The notes under the pieces are model-generated. The model searched no databases. It was given only the letters and a program-made list of their open reading frames with translations, and was not told where the DNA came from. A DNA stretch of 64,000 nt from Armigeres subalbatus (lineage: Eukaryota > Arthropoda > Insecta > Diptera > Culicidae), in NCBI RefSeq assembly GCF_024139115.2, contig NC_085141.1, positions 71,651,481-71,715,480 on the forward strand. Direction: 5' to 3'. Each line of letters opens with the position of its first letter. Position 1 is the stretch's first letter. This document shows positions 56,894 through 64,000 of this stretch, one piece after another. The translations under genes and the position numbers were made by a program.

Positions 56894-59105
56894 TCAATCC
56901 ACCTTCAATAATCCACTACATTCCGGCACTATATTTTTTGTGAATTGAAAATATATCAGTGAATAACACAATGCAGAATTATTTAATGAATGTACAATAA
57001 TTAAAAGTGACATATTAAAAAGAAAATGCAAAAATAGATGATAAAATTTAAATTTGAGGGGACAATTTTTTTCTTTTCCGCCATTACTCGCCCCCTGGAG
57101 AGAAAAAAATGAGTGAATAAAGCGATGAAAAACAAGCGAAATCCTAAGACTATCAAAATATGCCATATTAGATACTTACAATAGCTTCATATTTGTCTTA
57201 CCTGCAATCGCTATCTAGATTATTCCCGTCAAAAATTATGAATATTATGAAATATTATGAACATTCTTGCTTTGAAATAGTAACACTTACATTAACTACA
57301 ACTTAAAGGGTTCATTCATGTTCGACCGTTTCAAGATTTGGCCCTATCCACAAATAAAATATCGTAAAGCTAAAATGTAATGGTACTGTGGCTGTGCACA
57401 AACCGGGGCAAACTCATAAAGACCTTTGAAGGAGCAAATTTAATCAATCCCCCGCACTAATCTGCAATTAGGGATAGTGATTGATCACTATGTCAACGGA
57501 TACTGCGGAGAGCTGCGCGACAGACTTAAATAGATTGCACCGCATGAGATGTTCAGTATCCACAACAAACCTCCATGTCACCACGATTTGTATTATTAAA
57601 AGACAAATCAATATATGGTGGGGATGTTAAAAATAACACTTAGATATTCATGCAGAAATAAGACTAATTATGTCATCTTAAATCAATTTCTTATTAACAA
57701 ATTTAATGACCCGTCGTAAGACGAGCCTGCACTACTCGACTCGATTCCACCACCTTATTCTATCTTTGACAGATACGTATTTCGACCTCAACAGTAAGGC
57801 CGTCTTCAGTGTCTCGTACTTGACTCGACTTACGTAAGGTACAATAAAGTAGTGGAACCAAACGGAACAGCACACAAACTCGTCCTACGACAAGTAAATA
57901 TATTAGCATTAGCATTAGCATTAGCATTGTTACGGTGTAATTCGTAGATTGGGCACTAGTGATACTCATGTTTTACTTTTGAGATCCTTATCTAGAATGC
58001 TATCAGAAATCAAGAAGGGGGTGGTCCTTGATTCCAGTCTTAGACAAAAATAACAAAAGCATGAGGATTACTACTCCTGGCCACGCCCATCTTCACCGTA
58101 ACTAGGGAGAGGAAGGAAGTGTTGATGTGGTACTTACTTAACGAGAGGCCACCGACTTAGCGACACCCTCATAAGTACCACGGAGTTGGATAATGAGGAA
58201 GGTATTCGTTGGGTCAGGATTTGCCTGTAGCTGGCAATGTAACCGTGGTAGATCTTACCCCGTAACACACCACGTAAAGGTGTCTACCAGTCCTACGACA
58301 AGTAAATATATTCCACTAAAAGCTGAACATAATTTTCGTGTCAAATTTAATGATCCGTGACCAATTAAAACGGTTTGATGTTATAGTTGAATATATAAAT
58401 TATTAAATCAGTTAATTATGAATTGATCAAAGTTAACATAATTCATCTTATTCCCTCAGGATATTGTTTCTCTAATAGGTTTCCAACACTAACCTAGGAT
58501 AATTTCGTTTATGTTTATTAGTCTTATACCATCTTTATCGTATAGAGTCTCGATACTAATGAGCAGGAGGAGAATATAGAACACGCTCAAAAGTTGACAC
58601 TAGACAAGCTGCGGACTATGCTTCACGCCGCCCCATTGGACGTGATATACATAATCCGCTTGCCTAGCCAGTGTAAGAAAACACTGGCACTGTTGCCGTG
58701 CCTCAATTACATTTATTAAACGAAACATAGTTTGAAAAAAGATAGGTCTTTATATTCAAATTGTGTGCTGAATCAGGGAATGGATAACTACGGTCCACAC
58801 ATAAAGCGAAGTTTAATACAATAAGTGTTACTACAAAGTCAAATTGGGCCGAAAAAATTGAACTACAACAAAGGCAGAGGCTTTGAAAAGTTCTCATTTG
58901 CACACTCTCAACCCTTCCTAATGATTTTTGAATAGTAAAACCGGAACAAACTCACCGCGAAAAATGCTTTATCCTGATTAGCAAGATTCAGTTCCCATAC
59001 GATTTGCGGGCCAATCCTAAAATATGACAGCAATTCGACCACCAATGAACTCTTGTCCAAACTTGAACATTTTCCGAAACTGAGGTTGGTGTCACTACAT
59101 TCCAC
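56894..59105 (-). CDS. possible two-exon gene fragment, unidentified
   Basis: Minus strand: TATAAAAAAG near 59205, ATG at 59105, then exactly 50 codons (MECSDTNLSFGKCSSLDKSS to NQDKAFFA) ending at 58956 in a consensus donor G|GTGAGT. A consensus acceptor TTTTTTTCTCTCCAG|GG lies at 57095. Joining at phase 0 continues open for 66 codons (GASNGGKEKNCPLKFKFYHL onward) to TGA at 56896-56894. The product would be 116 aa. I recognise neither exon. Exon 2 is AT-rich and could be open by chance. The intron contains the nested 385-bp insertion. Alternative: an untranslated leader of an unknown retroposon. Confidence 0.25.
57725..57840. repeat. dispersed repeat word CAACAGTAAGGCCGTCTTCA
   Basis: GATACGTATTTCGACCTCAA followed by AGGCCGTCTTCAGTGTCTCG has the look of a widespread short element tail; no boundaries found. 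Confidence 0.3.
57905..58289 (-). mobile_element. 385-bp truncated LINE or SINE insertion, nested
   Basis: A 23-bp duplication GTCCTACGACAAGTAAATAT plus ATT lies at 57882-57904 and 58290-58312. The minus-strand 3' end is (AATGCT)n. The body is related to the old copy at 9486-9605. It is 5'-truncated and non-coding. Confidence 0.88.
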
Positions 59106-59673
59106 TAATTGACATTCACACTTCCTGACTTGGTAAAACCTCTCTGGACAGAAATTGTAGTCCGATCCGGATCTTAGATTTCGTTTTTTCAGTTTTCACT
59201 TTTTTATACTTTTTGACGGGAGGAAAACACTTTTGCGTCCGTATTTGAACATAGTTTACTACGATCCTTTGCCTGTTTCGGTCAGATTGAGAGGAAAAAT
59301 TCGCGCTGCGCTGTTTTATGCCTTCTTAGCAGACCTAGCGTGAGCTCATTCGTTGACGTCTGCACCAATCAGAGCGTGGTAATGGAATGATGCAAGAATG
59401 ATGCGGTACCCATATTTATAGGTTTTCGTGAATTCAATGTTTTGCTTTGAAAACAGTTTTAGGCCTATTGAAACAAGTTTTCGGATATTATCAAGCATTA
59501 ATATGAAAGGCATACTTGAAAGCTGTCGATTGAGGGGTTAACTGCTGAAATCTGTTCACTGGGATAAAAGCTATTAACGTTTGAAATCTTTCAACACAGC
59601 GTAACGCGGCCGATTTAGAAATTTTGTAATGACACCCGGTATAGTAAAGAGAGACGTAAGTCCTACGTCAAAA

Positions 59674-59785
59674 TTGTAAACAATAGCCAGTAGTTATAAA
59701 TAACGTTTGGAGTTAGCAAGTCACATGAGAATTGTTCAAGTGTTTTATTTTTCAAATTGTGATGACTGTTTTCCAGAAAACTAAC
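59674..59785. other. junction sequence
   Basis: AT-rich DNA between the SLH 3' end and the Jockey-like fragment; no feature. Confidence 0.35.
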
Positions 59786-60198
59786 CGCTCGAGCCCGCGC
59801 ACTATATCAAATCGTCGAAGAACATGAAGGCCCCAGGCTTCGACAGCATCCTGAATCTCGAGCTCAAACACAGGAGTGCTCCGTTCTTTGAGCACCTCTC
59901 GCTGATCTTTAATCAGTGTCTCCGGCTCAGCTACTCCCCATCGTCCTGGAAGTCAGCGAAAGTCATCCCCATCCGGAAGCCTGGGAAGGATCCTCCCTCC
60001 CCCAAAAGTTATCGACCCATCAGCCTTCTCTCAGGGTTATCCAAGCTATTCGAAAAAGCTATTCATCACCGGTTACTTGAGTCTGCCGAAAATCTCAACA
60101 TCTTGCTCGAGGAACAGTTTGGTTTCCGACGCGGTCGGTCAACTGTACACCAACTGACTCGAGTTACCAACGTCCTCAGACGGAACAAGTTTGTCTCA
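59786..60198 (+). pseudogene. Jockey-clade reverse-transcriptase fragment
   Basis: Frame from about 59824: KAPGFDSILNLELKHRS, FNQCLRLSYSPSSWKSAKVI, PIRKPGKDPPSPKSYRPISL, LSGLSKLFEKAIHHRLLES, EEQFGFRRGRSTVHQLTRVT. These are the N-terminal RT motifs of Jockey-type ORF2 (Juan-like in mosquitoes). It is cut at 60198 by an SLH 5' terminus (CTCAAAAACGAACAGTGGG), before motif A, and no continuation was found on the far side. Confidence 0.85.
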
Positions 60199-60571
60199 AA
60201 AACGAACAGTGGGTAATGTCTGTGTCATAACCGCCAAGTGGACGTAGGACTTGACTTGACCATGCCTTTAAGATACATAATATGTCCAAATTTCTCACAT
60301 CAACTATTTTGGATAAATAATCGGCGTTGCATACCATTCCTTGGCAAAATCTTCTCATCAAACCGACACAGAAATCAAATCTACCTCGAACAAGAATCAT
60401 CAAAAACAATTCAGGAAGTATCTTTCCGGTCACAGAATATTAGCCTCGACAGTGGCAACCTTCCCACTGAAGGACTGCCTGAAATAAGCCACAAGTTGGC
60501 TCAGCAGGGGATGTAGGGCCTCCTAATCCGTGGGATAGCGACTGAAGGAGAACATTATTTTTAACTCTTGG

Positions 60572-60587
60572 AGCCTTGAAAAAGGCT
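60572..60587 (-). terminator. histone-type stem-loop (type A)
   Basis: Minus strand AGCCTT-TTTC-AAGGCT. The adjacent base on its 3' side differs from other copies (TTGGAGCC for TTAGAGCC, read on the plus strand) while the stem is unchanged. Confidence 0.5.
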
Positions 60588-60666
60588 GTTTGCTTCGGCT
60601 AAGTCCAAAAAGTAAGAAAACGATCTTTTCAAATAACCGCGAATTTCTAGTGGTGGTATAAAAAAG

Positions 60667-60748
60667 ACTGAATGCTCTGCGAGCGAATGCACTTTTCTTT
60701 TATACCTTATTTTGAATCTTCTCTGCTTCCCAATTGGTGGGCCAATCA
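60667..60748 (-). promoter_or_regulatory. SLH minigene core promoter
   Basis: Minus strand GATTGGCCCACCAAT, TATAAAAG at 60704-60697, TCAGT at 60671-60667. Confidence 0.5.
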
Positions 60749-61095
60749 GCCAGTGTCTTGTATCCCGCTTCTTTGTCAGCCAAAGCGTCATCATCATCAA
60801 CGCGTTCGAGAAGGGCTTCTTCTTTTTAACGCTGGTTGCTCGCTGCTGGCGTCTATTTCCTAACGGGACTTTTCGCTTGATACAGGCAAATAAGCCGGGC
60901 AACCGAGCTAAGAATTGCAGTTCAGCTGAGAAGTACGTGTTCTTTTCTGAGACAACATTGTTAGTAGTAGATGGAAGGAAACACCCGGACATGGGATTTC
61001 GGGTGATAATATTTAGAATTGGTAACATGGGACGATCATTCAGTCACGTTCGCTTTGTGTGCGGTCAGTATCAATCAATGTTTATCTACATATTT

Positions 61096-61816
61096 TGACG
61101 TAGGACTTACGTCTCTCTTTACTATACCGGGTGTCAATTCAAAATTTCTAAATCGGCCGCGTTACGCTGTGTTGAAAGATTTCAAACGTTAATAGCTTTT
61201 ACCCTAGTGAACAGATTTCTGCAGTTAACCCCTCAATCGACAGCTTTCAAGTATGCCTTTCATATTAATGCTTGATAATATCCGAAAACTTGTTTCAATA
61301 GGCCTAAAACTGTTTTCAAAGCATAGCATTGAATTCACGAAAACCTATAAATATGGGTACCGCATCATTCTTGCACCATTCCATTACCACGTTCTGATTG
61401 GTGCAGACGTCAACGAATGAGCTCACGCTAGGTCTGCTAAGAAGGCATAAAATAGCGCAGCGCGAATTTTTCCTCTCAATCTGACCGAAAAAAGCAAAGC
61501 AATAACAGCATCGCATCGTCGGAATTTTTGAACGATTGCATCATCGTCTCAGCCACGCATTTGCAAACCGAAGCCTTTTTAATACCAAGGCAGAATCGTC
61601 AGCATTCTTAGGTCAGCATCATCGGCATTTTCAGCCCGGCATTGTCGAGAAGCCAACAGTAAGCGCGGCACGGCGGTGTGTGACGATAGAGTGTCGACGA
61701 CAACACTACTGATCAAGTTTTCTTGGCCGATGGCAGCAGCGGTTAAGCGTTTGGTATTCCTGCAGACATCGATTCATAATGTTTTAAATAATCATAAACT
61801 CCCAGTTGAACCGCTC
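61096..61816 (-). mobile_element. SLH repeat 3' half, inverted
   Basis: Begins at GACGTAGGACTTACGTCTC (the 3' terminus, reversed) and runs through the ACCCATATTTATAGG-type promoter block to CCCAGTTGAACCGCTC. It corresponds to about 1560-2265 of copy 1. It is cut by a tRNA-Ala SINE just before the type C stem-loop would appear. It makes a head-to-head junction with 60199-61095. Confidence 0.82.
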
Positions 61817-62020
61817 TAGAGTCTAGCGTACTGTAGGGTCATGGGTTCGAGTCCCATCGAAAGGAAAGTGGTTACCTCCAATACATTTTCCAAATCAATA
61901 TATTCCACATAACGTACATATTCACATATGAGTTTCATAACATTGTAAATTAACGTCCAAGTCAAGTGATTTAATCGCCGGAAATAAGCAATTAAATTTG
62001 ATTGAACTGAACCTATAACA
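61817..62020 (+). mobile_element. tRNA-Ala-derived SINE, 5'-truncated
   Basis: AGTCTAGCGTACTG forms an anticodon arm (loop CTAGCGT, anticodon AGC), followed by GGGTTCGAGTCCC and the same body as 17383-17570 (GGTTACCTCCAATACATTTT). The acceptor and D arm are missing. Confidence 0.65.
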
Positions 62021-62435
62021 GCTCAAATATTAATAAACTATCAATCGATGTTTCATCAAATGTTGGATTTTTTGGCATTGATCAAGAAATATTTAGATAA
62101 ACATTGTTTGATACTGACCGCACACAAAGCGAACGTGACTGAATGATCGTCCCATGTTACAAATTCTAAATCTTATCACCCGAAATCCCATGTCCGGGTG
62201 TTTCCTTCCATCTACTACTAACAATGTTGTCTCAGAAAAGAACACGTACTTCTCACCTGAACTGCAATTCTAAGCTCGCTTGCCCGGCTTATTGGCCTGT
62301 ATCAAGCGAAAAGTCCCGTTAGGGAAATAGACGCCAGCAGCGAGCAACAAGCGTAAAAAAGAAGAAGCCCTTCTCGAACGCGTTGATGATGATGACGCTT
62401 TGGCTGACAAAGAAGCGGGATACAAGACACTAGCT

Positions 62436-62516
62436 GATTGGCCCACCAATTGGGAAGCAGAGAAGATTCAAAATAAGGTATAAAAGAAAAGTTAATTCGC
62501 TCGCAGAGCATTCAGT
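62436..62516 (+). promoter_or_regulatory. SLH minigene core promoter
   Basis: GATTGGCCCACCAAT, TATAAAAG at 62479-62486, TCAGT at 62512-62516 on the plus strand. Confidence 0.5.
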
Positions 62517-62609
62517 CTTTTTATACCACCACTTGAAATTCGCGGTTATTTGAAAAGATCGTTTTCTTACTTTTTGGACTTAGCCGAAGCAAACAGCCTT
62601 TTCAAGGCT

Positions 62610-62901
62610 TCTTCTTCTTCTTCTTATTGGAATTACATCCCCACACTGGAACAGAGCCGCCTCGCAGCTTAGTGTTCATTAAGCACTTCCACAGTTGTTA
62701 ACTGCGAGGATTCTAAGCCAGGTTACCATTTTTGCATTCGTATATCATGAGGCTAAACACGATGATACTTTTATGCCCAGGGAAGTCGAGATAATTTCCA
62801 ATCCGAAAACTGCCTAGACCGGCACCGGGAATCGAACCCAGCCACCCTCAGCATGGTCTTGCTTTGTCGCCGTGCGTCTTACCTCACGGCTAAGGAGGGC
62901 C
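62610..62901 (-). mobile_element. Feilai-like tRNA-derived SINE, full head
   Basis: Minus strand: GGGGCCCTCCTTAGCCGTGA (acceptor side and A box region), GGCTGGGTTCGATTCCCGG (B box), body, and (AAG)n tail seen as CTTCTTCTTCTTCTT. A target duplication of about 12-14 bp, CCTTTTCAAGGCT / CCTTTTTCAAGGCT, flanks it. That is the type A stem-loop sequence itself, so the SINE landed in the hairpin. Confidence 0.82.
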
Positions 62902-63050
62902 CCTTTTTCAAGGCTCTAACAGTTAAAAATAGTGTTCTCCTTCAGTCGCTATCGCACGGATTAAGAAGCCCTACATCCCCTGCTGGGCCAACTTGTGTCT
63001 TATTTCAGGCAGTTCTATAGTGGGAAGATTGCCACTGTCGAGGCTAAACA

Positions 63051-64000
63051 GTTTGCAATTAGCATCGTTTAAGTGCGGACGATTTTTACATCGCTGGTCG
63101 ATTACATTATTGTTATTCGTTTGATTGTGCTATTTTAGTGTTTTATTTGTGAATCCACGGGGTTACCGTGTTTCGTGCGGTGTGGTGATAATTCACTGAC
63201 ACAATCCCCAGTGATTTTCCCGCGTTTTTCGCGTTTTTTCGTTCGTGCGGCCGTACACGCCGGTTTTTCCCCTCACAGAGAGGTGGGAAAGACCGCGGTT
63301 TTCAACCCCTCCCTCCGGAGAGGGTGTATCCAGGTGGACAGAGTGACCCTAGAAGAGGAAGAAGAAGTCGCGTTCTGTGCGCTGTAGTGCTCGGGTGGCC
63401 CATTTGGGGCAAGGAAAACCCCCAAACTTGGTGTCTTCCGTTGAGTGTTTGGCGGGTTCGAGTGCACTCGCACCCAAAGTTTTGACTTTGGTTCCTTTGG
63501 GTGCCTTCCTCGGTGCATTTTGGTAGGAAAGGCACACATTTAACCTGTAGTGACTGTGCGTGTGTGCCTTCTCCTCGCCGCCAAGCTATTGTGGCTAAGG
63601 TTGGTGCGGTGTTGTTTTCGACAATTTTCACTTTTGCACCTTTCGGTCATTGAAGAACCTGACATTGAGGTAGTGCCGGTTACCTCCTCCTGCCAAGGGA
63701 AGAGGCAGCAGAGTTTACAGTAGTGTAGTGACGGGGTAAACCCCACGGAAAAAAAAAAATCGTTGCAGCTGGTTCATCCCCGGTGAAGCTTGTGGAACCT
63801 GGATAGTTGACCTCTCTCCCATCCTTCAGGTCAGTACATCGTCTGTGCGGGACCTTCCCTTCCTCCGCAAAACACTCCTCTCCCCTCCAAAAGTTTCTTC
63901 CTCTCCCGCAAACCAGTATCCTTCCCCCCCCCCCCCCCTCCTAACCGATTCTCCGTGAGAAGTTCCCCCCGCCACCCCCCCCCCCTTTTCATAGATTTTG
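63051..64000 (+). other. GC-rich leader-like sequence, possibly a retrotransposon 5' UTR
   Basis: Starts after the SLH fragment with AACAGTTTGCAATTAGC. It is rich in CG and in GTGCGG / TTTTTCGC words, has an A-run at 63750-63760 and C-runs at 63926-63940 and 63978-63986. Short frames on both strands show no domain. Composition and position suggest the untranslated leader of a Jockey/I-type element continuing past the window, but no coding start is visible. Confidence 0.3.

Larger units (their letters stand above)
55810..59266 (-). mobile_element. 3.46 kb insertion with 25-bp target duplication
   Basis: An exact 25-bp duplication (CTTTGCCTGTTTCGGTCAG plus ATTGAG) flanks it at 55785-55809 and 59267-59291, and the uninterrupted site exists at about 1864-1888. 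Read on the minus strand it ends in (CTCATG)n. Such a simple-repeat tail plus a long, variable-length TSD indicates target-primed reverse transcription. The 3' 350 bp (minus) look like a LINE 3' UTR. No RT is encoded. It carries a hairpin minisatellite, a nested insertion and a possible two-exon unit. Confidence 0.85.
55072..59673 (+). mobile_element. SLH repeat, second half of duplicate locus
   Basis: Equals 1214-2270 when insertions at 55343-55396 and 55810-59266 are removed. It ends with the canonical CCTACGTCAAAA. Confidence 0.85.
60199..61095 (+). mobile_element. SLH repeat 5' half
   Basis: From the 5' terminus to TTTATCTACATATTTT. It contains the minigene (promoter 60667-60748, stem-loop 60572). 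It lacks about 40 bp (TGTATCTCAGCCCTTCC) present in other copies at 60516. Confidence 0.82.
62021..63050 (-). mobile_element. SLH repeat, inverted, interrupted by a SINE
   Basis: Reverse copy from AATATTAATAAACTATCAAT to GTCGAGGCTAA. The minigene promoter (62436-62516) is intact on the plus strand, but the stem-loop is split by the SINE at 62610. Confidence 0.8.

Noticed and set aside
63273..63631. Possible ORF1 at the right end
   Set aside because: Overlapping frames on both strands show no zinc knuckle or other domain; composition fits an untranslated leader.

Overview
The window reads as intergenic, transposon-saturated DNA from a culicine mosquito, most likely Aedes. The evidence is the mix of element types: R1-clade non-LTR retrotransposons whose ends abut (CA)n tracts, RTE-clade (JAM1-like) and Jockey-clade fragments, Feilai-like tRNA-derived SINEs with an AAG-type tail, many MITEs with clear target-site duplications (TSDs), and very long (GT)n and (TA)n microsatellites. 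I found no intact single-copy host gene. Every long open frame belongs to a transposon, a microsatellite or a tandem repeat.

Layout. 1-3949, 7440-8765, 28051-30186, 48976-51556, 53111-59673, 60199-61816 and 62021-63050 are whole or broken copies of one non-coding repeat family, provisionally called the SLH repeat. It starts near CGAACAGTGGGTAATG and ends near GACGTAAGTCCTACGTCAAAA. 3950-7399 is a 5'-truncated R1 element. 12530-17291 holds a diverged relative of the SLH repeat in several degenerate units. 17637-30441 holds three head-to-tail R1-clade copies separated by (CA)n blocks. 32620-46871 is a mosaic of a 3.9 kb hAT-like foldback element, RTE fragments and two inverted 16-bp-unit arrays. 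55810-59266 is a 3.46 kb insertion flanked by 25-bp TSDs. The right end looks like a GC-rich leader of another retrotransposon.

Most notable signal: SLH repeats and their relatives repeatedly carry the layout of replication-dependent histone genes without recognisable histone coding sequence. The promoters have CCAAT, TATAAAAG and a TCAGT initiator. Downstream lie 16-nt stem-loops with a 6-bp stem and 4-nt loop, several preceded by CAAAC and some followed by purine-rich tracts. One such unit would make a roughly 100-nt RNA with no ATG. Seventeen stem-loops fit or nearly fit this shape in the window, in both orientations according to repeat orientation.

The elements are strongly nested. R1 elements sit in the (CA)n tract of a module carried by SLH repeats. 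An SLH copy interrupts the 3' UTR of the best R1 copy. MITEs and SINEs interrupt SLH copies and R1 tails, and several of these insertions have an intact paralogous empty site in the same window. All calls come from reading the sequence by eye; family names are assignments by motif and need a database comparison.
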